64,000 nucleotides of DNA from Corynebacterium felinum. GTDB taxonomy: Bacteria; Actinomycetota; Actinomycetes; Mycobacteriales; Mycobacteriaceae. The notes beneath the pieces were generated by a model. The model saw only the letters and a list, made by a program, of their open reading frames with translations, made no database searches and was not told the origin of the DNA. This document shows positions 25,294 through 34,906 of the stretch, one piece after another (positions within the stretch are counted from its first letter, which is position 1; every line of letters begins with the position of its first letter). Location of the stretch: contig NZ_CP047209.1 of the NCBI RefSeq assembly GCF_030408755.1, positions 2,852,001 to 2,916,000 of the forward strand. The letters are read 5' to 3'. A program made the translations under genes and the position numbers.

Positions 25294-26073
25294 CTAAAGC
25301 CTCAACTCCGCAGGGGTTGTGTGCTCGATCGGAACAAATCCTGCACGCTGCAAAATCGGCGCCGAGTACGGCGAACATTCCGAATACGCAAACTGCATTC
25401 CCCACGAACACGCCTTGTGTGCACGTGCCGCCAACAACGCCCGATAGATGCCGCGTCCACGATACTTCTCAACCACCGCGCCAGAAAACAAACCCACCAC
25501 GCCATCAGCGGCAGACTTCTCCATACGGCCAGTACCTACCACCGCACCGTCTGCCCAAGCTGCAAACAAGCCTGCACCCTCAATATCGCCCACATTGCGA
25601 TCAATAAACTGACGAGTGCGCTTAGCATTTAAACCAAAAACAGCGCTACGCGTGTGACTAGCGGCAACCAGCTCCTCTTCGGTGAGTACTTGGCGCACTT
25701 CTACTCCAGCGGGTATCGGATAATCGGCAAGTACATCGATATCGCCCATCATCACGACTTCTTCCTCACCGCGGACAAAACCCAATTCCGCCAACGGTAA
25801 CGCCGGATCGCTTGCCCAGGTTTTCCACTCGAAAGAATCAATGTCGCCTACTCCGGCTAAGAACTCAATCACCGCCTGAATATCTGACTCATTAATCTTA
25901 AGTGCCTGCTCAGGACTGTAGCTGACAAACCCCCACCCGCGTTCTTTGCTGTACGCAACCCACACTGGACCGCACTGGTGCACATTCATTCCCGCCATGC
26001 GGCGCACTTCCGCTTCACCACGCATAGAGGTTGCATACAGGTGGCGATAAAGGTCACACGTGTCACTGCTCAT
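25294..26073 (-). CDS. GNAT-family N-acetyltransferase
   Basis: 259 residues from the ATG at 26073. The C-terminal half is a GNAT domain: AVFGLNAKRTRQFIDRN, FAAWADGAVVGTGRMEK, then the acetyl-CoA loop VVEKYRGRGIYRALLAARA and SECSPYSAPILQRAGFVP. The N-terminal 130 residues could be a second, degenerate GNAT fold. TACTTT six bases before the ATG and no ribosome site suggest a leaderless mRNA; an ATG at 26091 is the alternative. Substrate unknown. It sits between gdpD-like and grpE genes on the same strand, separated from grpE by a terminator. Confidence 0.82.
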   Translation of the reverse strand: MSSDTCDLYRHLYATSMRGEAEVRRMAGMNVHQCGPVWVAYSKERGWGFVSYSPEQALKINESDIQAVIEFLAGVGDIDSFEWKTWASDPALPLAELGFVRGEEEVVMMGDIDVLADYPIPAGVEVRQVLTEEELVAASHTRSAVFGLNAKRTRQFIDRNVGDIEGAGLFAAWADGAVVGTGRMEKSAADGVVGLFSGAVVEKYRGRGIYRALLAARAHKACSWGMQFAYSECSPYSAPILQRAGFVPIEHTTPAELRL

Positions 26074-26112
26074 TCTTGCAAAGTACCGCATACAACCTCG
26101 CTGCGCAGTAAA

Positions 26113-26150
26113 AAGCCTCTACCATCATAGGAAAACGATGGTAGAGGCTT
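26113..26150 (-). terminator. Terminator of dnaK-grpE
   Basis: AAGCCTCTACCATC and GATGGTAGAGGCTT form a perfect 14-bp stem with a ten-base loop; TTTTTAC follows on the minus strand. It closes the dnaK-grpE unit before the GNAT gene. Confidence 0.92.
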
Positions 26151-26176
26151 GTTTCGACTCTTAGAGTCGCAATTAT

Positions 26177-26776
26177 TTAAGAATCTGCCGACTCGGCCGA
26201 TTCTGGTGATTCTGGCTGACCAGCAGGATCAGCAATGATCACCATTGCGGTACGCAACAGGCGCTCATTGAACTGGTAACCCTTGCGCAAAACCGTACCA
26301 ATAACCTTCTGGTCACCGGTGGACAGATCCTGCACCGCCTCGTGGCGCTCGGGGTCAAACTCATCACCCTCAGCGCCGAAAGCTGCAACTTTGAGGCTAT
26401 CGGTGACAGAGATGAACTTGTCGCGGAAAGCCTTCAGTGGGCCTTCCTCCAAATCACCATGCTTGGCAGCCAGGTCGAGATCGTCGAGTACCGGCAGCAG
26501 CTGGGTGAGAACCTGCGCCTTTGCGTGCGCAATGATCCCATCCCGCTCCGAGGCTGTACGACGTCGGTAGTTAGCATACTCGGCGGTGATGCGCTGCAGA
26601 TCCTCGGTGCGCTCAGCCAACTGCTCTTCCACAGTTGGTTCCGCTGGCTCCTCCGGCGCAGCTTCCTCCGAAGGGACATCTTCAAGGTCAGCAAGTGCTT
26701 CGGTGAGATCCTCAGCAACGGTGGGGTCGAGGACATCCTCCGGCTGATTCTCGCCGTTGTGGAAGTCCTGATTCAT
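26177..26776 (-). CDS. grpE: Nucleotide exchange factor GrpE
   Basis: 199 residues. An acidic, disordered N-terminus ([16 protein letters not shown]) leads to a long helix ([18 protein letters not shown]) and a beta domain ending [14 protein letters not shown], the GrpE layout. It releases ADP from DnaK. Its ATG overlaps the dnaK stop by one base (TAATG), giving translational coupling. In most corynebacteria dnaJ follows; here a terminator and four other genes intervene. Confidence 0.95.
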   Translation of the reverse strand: MNQDFHNGENQPEDVLDPTVAEDLTEALADLEDVPSEEAAPEEPAEPTVEEQLAERTEDLQRITAEYANYRRRTASERDGIIAHAKAQVLTQLLPVLDDLDLAAKHGDLEEGPLKAFRDKFISVTDSLKVAAFGAEGDEFDPERHEAVQDLSTGDQKVIGTVLRKGYQFNERLLRTAMVIIADPAGQPESPESAESADS

Positions 26777-28608
26777 TACTTCTCACCCTCTTCGTCAACA
26801 ACCTCAGCGTCAACAACATTGTCGTCGCCAGATGCTGCGCCACCCTCAGCGTTGCCAGCCTTCGCTGCCTCAGCCTCGTAGATAGCCTTGCCCATCTCCT
26901 GAGCCTCAGTGTTGAGCTTCTCCACTGCAGCCTTCACAGCCTCAATGTCCTCGCCCTTCAGAGCCTCATCAACAGCGTCGCAAGCCTCAAGAACCTTGGT
27001 CTTGAGTGCTTCATCGACCTTGTCGGAATTCTCTTCCACGAACTTGCGGGTCTGGTAAGAAGTGGACTCCGCAGCGTTGCGGGTTTCCTGCTCCTCGCGG
27101 CGCTTCTTGTCCTCTTCAGCGTGCGCTTCCGCATCCTTGATCATGCGATCAATCTCTTCCTGAGACAGACCGGAACCATCCTGGATCTTGATGGTGTTTT
27201 CCTTGCCGGTGCCCTTATCCTTCGCGGTGACATGCACGATGCCGTTGGCGTCGATATCGAAGGTCACCTCGATCTGAGGAACACCACGTGGTGCAGGAGC
27301 AATACCGCCAAGCTCGAAGGAGCCGAGCAGCTTGTTGTGCGCTGCGATCTCGCGCTCACCCTGGAAGACCTGGATCTGCACGGAAGGCTGGTTATCATCA
27401 GCGGTGGTGAAGGTCTCAGAACGCTTGGTTGGGATGGTGGTGTTGCGCTCGATGAGCTTGGTCATCACACCGCCCTTGGTTTCGATACCCAGCGACAGTG
27501 GGGTGACGTCGAGAAGCAAAACATCCTTGACCTCACCGCGCAGAACGCCAGCCTGCAACGCAGCGCCCACTGCAACAACCTCGTCAGGGTTCACACCCTT
27601 GTTTGGCTCGCGGCCGCCGGTCAACTCCTTGACCAGATCAGAAACAGCTGGCATACGGGTGGAGCCACCAACCAAAACAACGTGGTCAATATCGGAGATG
27701 GAGATACCCGCATCGGAAATTACCTGGTTGAAAGGCTGCTTGGTGCGATCCAGCAAATCCTGGGTGATGCGCTGGAACTCAGTGCGGGACAAAGTCTCGT
27801 CCAAGAACAGTGGGTTCTTGTCTGCATCAACGGTGATGTACGGCAGGTTGATGTTTGCGGACTGGGAGGAGGAAAGCTCAATCTTTGCTTTCTCAGCAGC
27901 CTCACGCAGACGCTGCATAGCCATCTTGTCCTTGGAAAGATCAACACCGCTGGACGCCTTGAACTTCTCAACCAGCCAGTCAACGATGCGCTGATCCCAG
28001 TCATCGCCACCAAGTGCGTTATCGCCAGCGGTTGCGCGAACCTCAACCACGCCGTCGCCAATCTCCAGCAAGGAGACGTCGAAGGTGCCGCCACCGAGGT
28101 CGAAGACGAGAATGGTCTGTTCCTTCTCACCCTTCTCCAGGCCGTAGGCCAAAGCTGCAGCGGTTGGCTCGTTCACGATACGCAGAACGTTCAGGCCCGC
28201 GATCTGACCAGCTTCCTTGGTGGCCTGGCGCTGGGAGTCGGAGAAGTAAGCAGGAACGGTAATAACTGCATCGGTTACTTCCTCACCCAAGTAAGCCTCA
28301 GCGTCTCGCTTAAGCTTCATCAGGGTGCGGGCGGAAATTTCCTGTGGGGTGTACTTCTTGTCGTCGATGCCGATGCTCCAGTCGGTGCCGACGTGGCGCT
28401 TCACGGACCGAATGGTGCGATCAACGTTGGTTACGGCCTGGTTCTTTGCGGACTGGCCGACGATGACTTCACCGTTCTTGGCAAAAGCAACAACGGAAGG
28501 GGTGGTGCGAGAGCCCTCGGAGTTAGCGATAACGTTTGCTTCGCCGCCTTCGAGAACTGCTACTACAGAGTTGGTGGTGCCGAGGTCGATACCTACTGCG
28601 CGTCCCAT
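26776..28608 (-). CDS. dnaK: Chaperone DnaK (Hsp70)
   Basis: 610 residues starting [18 protein letters not shown] with GGAGGAA upstream. Hsp70 signatures: the first phosphate loop [25 protein letters not shown] and [13 protein letters not shown], then the substrate-binding domain [20 protein letters not shown] and an acidic tail ending DEEGEK. It folds proteins with DnaJ and GrpE and acts as HspR co-repressor in actinobacteria. Three HAIR-like elements lie upstream. Confidence 0.97.
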   Translation of the reverse strand: MGRAVGIDLGTTNSVVAVLEGGEANVIANSEGSRTTPSVVAFAKNGEVIVGQSAKNQAVTNVDRTIRSVKRHVGTDWSIGIDDKKYTPQEISARTLMKLKRDAEAYLGEEVTDAVITVPAYFSDSQRQATKEAGQIAGLNVLRIVNEPTAAALAYGLEKGEKEQTILVFDLGGGTFDVSLLEIGDGVVEVRATAGDNALGGDDWDQRIVDWLVEKFKASSGVDLSKDKMAMQRLREAAEKAKIELSSSQSANINLPYITVDADKNPLFLDETLSRTEFQRITQDLLDRTKQPFNQVISDAGISISDIDHVVLVGGSTRMPAVSDLVKELTGGREPNKGVNPDEVVAVGAALQAGVLRGEVKDVLLLDVTPLSLGIETKGGVMTKLIERNTTIPTKRSETFTTADDNQPSVQIQVFQGEREIAAHNKLLGSFELGGIAPAPRGVPQIEVTFDIDANGIVHVTAKDKGTGKENTIKIQDGSGLSQEEIDRMIKDAEAHAEEDKKRREEQETRNAAESTSYQTRKFVEENSDKVDEALKTKVLEACDAVDEALKGEDIEAVKAAVEKLNTEAQEMGKAIYEAEAAKAGNAEGGAASGDDNVVDAEVVDEEGEK

Positions 28609-28663
28609 AATAAGGGTTCCTCCTTGGTATAAAAATGTGTTATGACTTTGTATTTTCCAGCAA

Positions 28664-28684
28664 GTTGATCCTTAATGGCTCAAC
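28664..28684. promoter_or_regulatory. HAIR-like element 1 before dnaK (weakest)
   Basis: GTTGATC-CTTAATG-GCTCAAC matches the HspR box CTTGAGT-N7-ACTCAAG only in its inner arms (TTGA and CTCAA) with the right spacing. It is nearest the dnaK start. Confidence 0.4.
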
Positions 28685-28729
28685 TTCTGTAGGCAAAGAT
28701 ACCAGATACTTTTTTAAAACGCTAGTAAA

Positions 28730-28750
28730 GTTGAGCAAGATTGACTCAAG
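28730..28750. promoter_or_regulatory. HAIR element 2 before dnaK
   Basis: GTTGAGC-AAGATTG-ACTCAAG matches the HspR consensus at 12 of 14 arm positions. It lies about 120 bases upstream of dnaK. Confidence 0.75.
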
Positions 28751-28759
28751 TTTATAAAA

Positions 28760-28780
28760 CTTGCGTGAATATAGCTCAAG
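28760..28780. promoter_or_regulatory. HAIR element 3 before dnaK
   Basis: CTTGCGT-GAATATA-GCTCAAG matches the HspR consensus at 12 of 14 arm positions. It starts 30 bases from the start of element 2, about three helical turns, so HspR dimers could sit side by side. Confidence 0.7.
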
Positions 28781-28888
28781 CCCTAGGTTGTAAACGAGCT
28801 ATTTTTCCCACTGTTTTTCACGATTAATCCCGTGCTAAAAGCATTCGTGCTGGCAGCACCCGAACTTTCTGTGGCAAAGTAGATACCA

Positions 28889-30250
28889 ATGAACACTGAA
28901 CACAGCGGTACCGGCCGCGAAACCGGAAACACTCAGGCAGCTGAAGAAAAAGACATAGAGTCTTTCATCGACGATGTCATTGAGACTGATAAAGAAATGA
29001 TGGCCGAACGCGCCAACAACGATGTTGTGCTGCCCTCGGAAAGCGAAGTCGGTGTCGCACATATCGACCGCGCCGTAATCTTGGGCCAAGATGGCCGCTG
29101 GGCTGCGGCCTGGGCGTTACGTTTCATCATTATGGTCGCTGCCGGCTTCTTGCTGTGGAAGGGTTTGGGCGCAATCTGGACCGCCCTTCTGCCCGTGCTG
29201 TTGGCTCTGTTGGTGAGCACGGTGTTGTGGCCGCCAGTGCGCTGGCTGCGCAACAAGGGTTTACATCCTGCATTGGCCACCGCCACGGTCATTATTGGCT
29301 TTTTCGCCATTATGGGCGGCATTTTTTCCGCGATGGCTCCATCTGTTGCCTCCCAGTCGAAAGATTTGGTGCAGAAGGCAACTGAAGGTGTGCAGCGTCT
29401 TCAGGTGTGGGTGCAAGGACCACCGCTCAACCTTGATCTCAGCCAATTTAGGGATGTGATTGATGAGGTCACAGGCTTCTTGCAAAAGCGTTCCTCGGAT
29501 ATCGCCTCTGGCGTGTTTACCGGTTTGTCGACCGCAACCTCGGTGATTGTCACCTTGGTGCTGATGTTAATTTTGACCTTCTTCTTCCTCAAAGATGGCA
29601 CCGGTTTCCTGCCCATGGTGCGTCGTTTGACGGGCACGAATGCGGGCTGGCATTTGACTGAGGTGCTCACCCGCATCTGGAATACGCTTGCTGGGTTTAT
29701 TCGCACCCAAGCTATCGTCTCGCTTGTCGACGCCGTGCTGATCGGCATCGCACTGATCATCTTGGATGTGCCTCTTGCTTTGGTCTTGGCAGTGTTGACC
29801 TTCTTTGGCGGTTTCATTCCGATTGTGGGTGCGTTTACCGCTGGTGCTCTTGCTGTGATGATTGCGCTGATCAGCAATGGCCTCACGAATGCGATTTTGG
29901 TGCTGGCTGCGGTCATTATCGTGCAGCAGATTGAGGGCAATGTGCTCCAGCCGATGTTGCAGTCGCGTGCCATGAATTTGCATGCTGCTGTGGTGTTGTT
30001 AGCTGTGGCCTTAGGCTCGACGATGTTTGGTGTGATTGGTGCGTTCCTTGCGGTTCCGATTACCGCAACCTTGGCGGTGATTATTCGTTACCATGCTGAG
30101 CTGGTGTCGTTGCGTTCGGGTGAGATCACGTTGGAGGAGATGGAAATTGCCACCAACGAGGAGCCTGGCACGATTAACCTTGCGGCTTTTAAGACCAGAC
30201 TGTTACGGATGAGCAGACGTAAAGCTGCACCTGCTGAAGACTCTGACTAA
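28889..30250 (+). CDS. AI-2E family transporter (PerM-like permease)
   Basis: 453 residues. An acidic cytoplasmic N-terminus of about 70 residues precedes eight or so membrane helices (FIIMVAAGFLLWKGLGAIW onward). The family signature appears as FFGGFIPIVGAFTAGALAVM and VVIIVQQIEGNVLQPMLQSR. Members export signals or ions and the name reflects one member; the substrate here is unknown. Divergent from dnaK with a 280-base intergenic region that holds the HAIR elements. A strong terminator follows. Confidence 0.9.
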   Translation: MNTEHSGTGRETGNTQAAEEKDIESFIDDVIETDKEMMAERANNDVVLPSESEVGVAHIDRAVILGQDGRWAAAWALRFIIMVAAGFLLWKGLGAIWTALLPVLLALLVSTVLWPPVRWLRNKGLHPALATATVIIGFFAIMGGIFSAMAPSVASQSKDLVQKATEGVQRLQVWVQGPPLNLDLSQFRDVIDEVTGFLQKRSSDIASGVFTGLSTATSVIVTLVLMLILTFFFLKDGTGFLPMVRRLTGTNAGWHLTEVLTRIWNTLAGFIRTQAIVSLVDAVLIGIALIILDVPLALVLAVLTFFGGFIPIVGAFTAGALAVMIALISNGLTNAILVLAAVIIVQQIEGNVLQPMLQSRAMNLHAAVVLLAVALGSTMFGVIGAFLAVPITATLAVIIRYHAELVSLRSGEITLEEMEIATNEEPGTINLAAFKTRLLRMSRRKAAPAEDSD

Positions 30251-30256
30251 AAATCA

Positions 30257-30300
30257 CCGAAGCGCCCTGGAACACACACCTTTGTTCCAGGGCGCTTCGG
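30257..30300. terminator. Bidirectional terminator between permease and pit genes
   Basis: CCGAAGCGCCCTGGAAC (30257-30273) and GTTCCAGGGCGCTTCGG (30284-30300) form a perfect 17-bp stem. CTTTCTC follows on plus; TGATTTTT follows on minus. Confidence 0.92.
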
Positions 30301-30353
30301 CTTTCTCTCCTCAAAGCTCGTGCCCGGTACGTACGCGCCCAGGGGTTGTATGT

Positions 30354-31955
30354 TTAGCCCCAGATGGCATTCAGGGCGAGTACTGCCCCACCGGAAACAA
30401 GGGCGGCAGCGGGCAGGGTGATCACCCACGCCATGGCGATGGGCTTCATCAAGCCCCAGTTCGCCGCGCGGTTAACCACACCAACACCGAGCACTGCACC
30501 GATAAGAATGTGGGTGGATGATACTGGCAGACCCAGCAGGGACGCGCCCATGACCACGGCGGCGGCGGCAAGTTCGGCGGCGAAACCGGATGCGGGGTGC
30601 ATCTTCGTCAGGCCGGAGCCCACGGTTTGGATCACGTAGCGGCCAATGAACCACAGGCCTGCGATCAGTGCGACACCACAGGTGACCATGGCGGCGGTGG
30701 GCACTGCGGCTTTGCTATTAATGGCGTCGGTTTTGAGTACGTCGAGTACTGCGGAGAAGGGGCCGATTGCGTTAGCGATGTCGTTGGAGCCGTGGGAGAA
30801 AGCAAAGGCGGAGGCGGTGAATACCTGCATCCAAGAGAAGAGGATGAAGGTGGCGCGGTCGAGTTCTTGGCGCTTGAGGGTGCGGGAGAAAATGAATACT
30901 GCCATCCAGACCACTGCGGCGATCATGCCGAGGATCAGGAAGTTGCCGATGGAGGTTAGACCAAATTCGAGGTTCTTGAGTCCCTTGAACAGCATCATTG
31001 CGCCGATGAGTGCGGCACCGATTGCGGCGAGCAGTGGAACCCAGTTCTCCAGTGCGCGGTGGGTGTTGAGGCTGTCGCGGCGGGTGTTGAGACGATGAAG
31101 GTCGCGGTAGTAGTCGGATTCGAGATCGTCTGGGTCGAAGTCGCGTTCGGCGATGAGGGCTGCGTCGCGGGTCATGGCGTTGGTATATGCCAGCTGCTGC
31201 ACTTCGTTGAGACGCTCAAAGGAGGATTTGAAATCTTTGTGGAGCTTGATGCGCTCTTCCTTAATAGCACGCAGTTCACTGTCGGCTTTGTCGTTAAAGC
31301 CGAGGATGTGACGTTTGATTGCACCAAAGAGCAAGAAGGCGGTCACACCACCGAGTACTGGGGATAAAACCCAGGACAGTGCGATGGAGCCGATCTTGTC
31401 CCACTGCACCATGTTCCAGGTGCCAAGGCCCTGGGTGAGGCCGAGGGTCAGTGAGGCACCGACGATGCCACCGATGATGGAGTGGGTGGTGGATACCGGC
31501 CAGCCCATGCGGGTTGCTACCAACAGCCAGATCGCGGCACCGAGGAGGGAAGCCATCATGATGAAGGCGAAGTGGAGGGGGTCGAGATCGATGGCGTCGA
31601 GGTCGACGATCCCGGATTTGACGGTATCGGTGACTTCACCGCCGGCGAGAACAGCACCAGAGACTTCGAAAATTGCGGCCACCACGAGGGCTTGTTTCAT
31701 GGAGAGTGTTCCAGCGCCGACGGAGGTTCCGAAGGAGTTGGCAACATCGTTACCGCCAATGTTGAAGGCCATGAAGACGCCGAAGACGATGGTGGTGATC
31801 AGGATTGCTTTGTTTGCTTCAGGTCCGACGTAGTCGAAAGACCAGAGCCCGAAGACAACGAGGGTGATAGCGAGGAGGCCACCGAAAGAGAGGTGCCACC
31901 ATTTATCAGAGCCGGTTTCATGTGGTGCGGGAACCGTCATGGTGCTGTTGGTCAT
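30354..31955 (-). CDS. PiT-family inorganic phosphate transporter
   Basis: 533 residues from the ATG at 31955; a TTG ten codons upstream is possible. Both copies of the PiT signature are visible, [15 protein letters not shown] and [14 protein letters not shown], as are the paired motifs [11 protein letters not shown] and [12 protein letters not shown]. About ten membrane helices surround a charged loop (residues about 225-320: [20 protein letters not shown]). It should import metal-phosphate with protons or sodium. Single gene, closed by a shared terminator. Confidence 0.92.
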   Translation of the reverse strand: MTNSTMTVPAPHETGSDKWWHLSFGGLLAITLVVFGLWSFDYVGPEANKAILITTIVFGVFMAFNIGGNDVANSFGTSVGAGTLSMKQALVVAAIFEVSGAVLAGGEVTDTVKSGIVDLDAIDLDPLHFAFIMMASLLGAAIWLLVATRMGWPVSTTHSIIGGIVGASLTLGLTQGLGTWNMVQWDKIGSIALSWVLSPVLGGVTAFLLFGAIKRHILGFNDKADSELRAIKEERIKLHKDFKSSFERLNEVQQLAYTNAMTRDAALIAERDFDPDDLESDYYRDLHRLNTRRDSLNTHRALENWVPLLAAIGAALIGAMMLFKGLKNLEFGLTSIGNFLILGMIAAVVWMAVFIFSRTLKRQELDRATFILFSWMQVFTASAFAFSHGSNDIANAIGPFSAVLDVLKTDAINSKAAVPTAAMVTCGVALIAGLWFIGRYVIQTVGSGLTKMHPASGFAAELAAAAVVMGASLLGLPVSSTHILIGAVLGVGVVNRAANWGLMKPIAMAWVITLPAAALVSGGAVLALNAIWG

Positions 31956-32110
31956 AGGAACAAGTTCAACTTTCTTGAATTTCAAAACCTAACGCGCACT
32001 AGCTTTCTCCCGCTAGGTGAACGAAAGGTTAATAAACAGCCCCTATACCCTAATTCGGGGGTGCACCGTTGGGGGTGTGGCAGAAGTATTCCCACGGTAT
32101 CGCCCTTTTT

Positions 32111-33004
32111 TCAGGGAGAAATTCCGCTGAGATAGCGCTGCCCTTGTGGTTCTGTTTCCACGATGATGGTGGCTCGACGACGAGCCTGCATCCCCCGCAC
32201 ACTGAACAGCACTCCGCAGACACACAATCCCAGCTTGAGCCAGAACCCACCAATGGGGATGTTCAACACTACAAGCAGTGTTCCCACAAATCCACCGAGC
32301 AACGTGGGATTGATGCGCGATACCAGCCACGCAGCTACAGGTGAAGTAAGGGCACCACCAATCAACAAAGCCATGATCGCTGGGAAATGGTGATAAATAT
32401 CGGACCATAGCCCCGCGATAAAACCACCGGTGGCAGCACAGGCAACAAGGAACTCAGCTGTGTTCACTGTCCCAATAATTCTGGCTGGATGCTGTCTGCC
32501 CATGCTTAACAGCGTGGAGGAGGTCACCGGCCCCCAACCGCCACCACCTGTTGCATCAATGGTGCCGCCAATGGTCCCGAGCAGCCATAAAAAAGGACGC
32601 GAATACGGTTTTTTTAGCTCAGCTTTTCGGTTTGTGCGCCCCCGACTAAAACGCCACACGAGGTTAAGCCCAATCAGAGTAAGAATGGTGGCTGTCAGCG
32701 GTTTCGCCTGATCCAGGGGCATGGTGCTGAGTAGTTGCGCCCCAATAAACGCCCCGATCGCGCCGGGTATTCCTAAAGTTAGTGCGACTTTCCAGTCCAC
32801 GTTGCCAAAGCGCCAGTGGCTGAGCCCAGAAACAAAGGTGGTACCAACTTCTGCTGCGTGCACAACGGCTGAGGCGTGCGCGGGCCCTAGCCCGGCGAGC
32901 ATGATCATGATGGAGGTGGAGGTGACGCCAAAGCCCATGCCCAACCCGCCGTCGACAAGCTGTGCGACTGCTCCTGCTATGGCGATGAGCACTAGTGTAC
33001 GCAT
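32111..33004 (-). CDS. cysZ: Sulfate uptake permease, TauE/SafE family (CysZ of corynebacteria)
   Basis: 297 residues with about eight hydrophobic helices. The TauE/SafE pattern is seen in VAQLVDGGLGMGFGVTST and the repeat half IGGTIDATGGGGWGPVTSS. As the last gene of the cys operon, 13 bases behind cysY, it corresponds in position to the C. glutamicum gene called cysZ, proposed to bring sulfate in. It is unrelated to E. coli CysZ. The C-terminus is basic (GMQARRRATI). Confidence 0.85.
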   Translation of the reverse strand: MRTLVLIAIAGAVAQLVDGGLGMGFGVTSTSIMIMLAGLGPAHASAVVHAAEVGTTFVSGLSHWRFGNVDWKVALTLGIPGAIGAFIGAQLLSTMPLDQAKPLTATILTLIGLNLVWRFSRGRTNRKAELKKPYSRPFLWLLGTIGGTIDATGGGGWGPVTSSTLLSMGRQHPARIIGTVNTAEFLVACAATGGFIAGLWSDIYHHFPAIMALLIGGALTSPVAAWLVSRINPTLLGGFVGTLLVVLNIPIGGFWLKLGLCVCGVLFSVRGMQARRRATIIVETEPQGQRYLSGISP

Positions 33005-33017
33005 GGTAATCGTTTCC

Positions 33018-33638
33018 TTAGAGTCGGGCGAGCACGACGCTAGCCGCGCGATGGGCTAAGGGTGGTGCAAAACTGACATGTGTGTGCTGGGCCAGTGCGG
33101 CACGTGCTTTATCGAGCAGCAGGCCGTTGGCGAAAAACAGTGGGCTAATGTGGACAGATTCGTATCCCGTGACCACCTGTGTGAGATCATGCTTGTCGAC
33201 GCCGGTGGCAAACACCGCCTGCGCACCAACGCTGGCCGCCAGCTCACGTACTGCTTGATTCGACTCATGGTTGGACGAACCCACCGCATAGAGCAGATGG
33301 GTGCAGCCTGTAGGGGCGCTCAAAAGTCGTGCAACATCCTCACCTGTGCCGATCAGGTCGGTGCAGTGCAGTGCTATGGGTTGGTTGTGTAGTGCGTGAA
33401 CCACATCGACGGTGTGGTGGTAAGCGCTGGTAAAAAGTAGTGGCACGACTACCGCTTGATCTTCACCTTCAGCATGCAGGTGCGCACACACCTGATCAAT
33501 GCTGGGCAGGCATAGGTCTAGGAATGCTAGTTCAACCCGCCGACCACTGCTTTCGGCAACGCTGCGCCGTAATGAGTCAAGGTCAGCGGGGGCCTGCTGG
33601 TGCCGGGAACCGTGGGCGAGGATGATGATCGGTGTCAT
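33018..33638 (-). CDS. cysY: CbiX/SirB-type sirohydrochlorin ferrochelatase
   Basis: 206 residues. The start TPIIILAHGSRHQQA with the HGSR motif and AVVVPLLFTSAYHHTVDV, with a second His pair, are those of CbiX/SirB chelatases. It would insert iron into sirohydrochlorin to give the siroheme used by the sulfite reductase CysI in the same operon; this role is inferred from position. Its ATG overlaps the cysN stop (ATGA). Confidence 0.85.
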   Translation of the reverse strand: MTPIIILAHGSRHQQAPADLDSLRRSVAESSGRRVELAFLDLCLPSIDQVCAHLHAEGEDQAVVVPLLFTSAYHHTVDVVHALHNQPIALHCTDLIGTGEDVARLLSAPTGCTHLLYAVGSSNHESNQAVRELAASVGAQAVFATGVDKHDLTQVVTGYESVHISPLFFANGLLLDKARAALAQHTHVSFAPPLAHRAASVVLARL

Positions 33639-34906
33639 GGCACTGCTGTGATTATTCCGGCGGCGCGGGTGTCACCACTGTTGGCGTCGATTAGCAGGAA
33701 ACTGCCCACAGCGCCACGGGAATGATAGGTCTCTACTGGCAGCGGGGTCGCAAGTTCGATGGTGATTTCTGCGATATCGTTTAACCCCACGCTTTGAGGG
33801 GCGTTTTGGGTGGCGATTCTAGCGCGAACGCTGCTCGTACCTGTGCGCAGCTTTAGGAGTTGGCCCGGATTTAAGGGGGTTTCGTGCACGCCGACGATGG
33901 TGGCGGTAAATGTTCGCTGTGCGGCAACTGGTTTAGCGGACAAAAGATCGCCACGGCTTAGATCGATGTCTTCAGCTAACCGCACGCAGATGCTTTGCCC
34001 GGCGCGCGCTGTGGTTGTTTCGCCGTCTGTTGTATCAATTCCGATCACGGTGGCCTCCCGGCCGCAACTGGTATACAGTTTTTGCCCCAGCTGCAGTTCA
34101 CCTGTTGCTAGTGTCCCCGCATAGCCGCGGTAGTCATTGCTGTGTTCGCGGATGACGTATTGGATGGGAAAGCGTGCATTCACTGGGGTGGTGTCGGTGT
34201 CCACATCAATGGTTTCAAGCAAATCAAGCACGGTTGACCCGGTGTACCAGTCCATGGCGGTGGAAGCTTCGGCCACGTTGTCGCCGTGAAGGGCACTGAT
34301 GGGTACTGCAAAGGTGCGGTTAATCCCATAGCTGGTGGCGATGTGGGTGAAGTCGGCGTTGATCTGGTTGAAGATGTCTTCGGAATAGTCAACGAGGTCG
34401 ATTTTATTCACAGCGAGGATCACTGCGGATACGCCGAGTAATCCGGCGACGCTTAAGTGTTTGCGTGTTTGTTCACTAACGCCGGTGCGGGCGTCGACAA
34501 GCAGCACAACAACATCTGAGGTGGACATGCCTGTCACCGTGTTACGAGTATATTGCACATGCCCTGGGGTGTCGGCGAGGATAAAGGTGCGCGCCTTGGT
34601 GGAAAAGTAGCGATACGCCACATCAATGGTGATGCCTTGTTCGCGTTCGGCGCGCAGGCCGTCGACAAGCAGGGAGAAGTCAATACCAGCAAACCCACGC
34701 TGGTGGGAGCTTCGGGTAACGTGTTCGAGCTGATCGACGCGCACGGAGTTAGTGTCGTGAAGCAAACGGCCAACAAATGTTGATTTTCCATCATCGACAC
34801 TGCCCGCAGTGCACAGTCGGAGAGTTTTCCGCACCACTGTTGAGCAAGCAGAGGTGTCATCCTCGCTGTGGGTGTGGGTGCGTGGGGCTACATCGAGTGC
34901 ACTCAT
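33635..34906 (-). CDS. cysN: Sulfate adenylyltransferase subunit 1 (GTPase)
   Basis: 423 residues with GTPase motifs CTAGSVDDGKSTFVGRLL, LADTPGHVQYTRNTVTG and ILAVNKIDLVDY, followed by elongation-factor-like barrels. It drives ATP sulfurylase activity of CysD with GTP. No APS kinase domain is attached, which agrees with direct APS reduction. The ATG overlaps the cysD stop by one base (TGATG). Confidence 0.95.
   Translation of the reverse strand: MSALDVAPRTHTHSEDDTSACSTVVRKTLRLCTAGSVDDGKSTFVGRLLHDTNSVRVDQLEHVTRSSHQRGFAGIDFSLLVDGLRAEREQGITIDVAYRYFSTKARTFILADTPGHVQYTRNTVTGMSTSDVVVLLVDARTGVSEQTRKHLSVAGLLGVSAVILAVNKIDLVDYSEDIFNQINADFTHIATSYGINRTFAVPISALHGDNVAEASTAMDWYTGSTVLDLLETIDVDTDTTPVNARFPIQYVIREHSNDYRGYAGTLATGELQLGQKLYTSCGREATVIGIDTTDGETTTARAGQSICVRLAEDIDLSRGDLLSAKPVAAQRTFTATIVGVHETPLNPGQLLKLRTGTSSVRARIATQNAPQSVGLNDIAEITIELATPLPVETYHSRGAVGSFLLIDANSGDTRAAGIITAVP

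Noticed and set aside
27121..28632. 503-codon plus-strand frame opposite dnaK
   Set aside because: Known type of shadow frame antisense to dnaK, caused by codon bias.
31986..32110. Pho box upstream of the phosphate transporter (GTTTATTAACC, GTTCACC)
   Set aside because: Only loosely like known boxes and I could not match two proper repeats.
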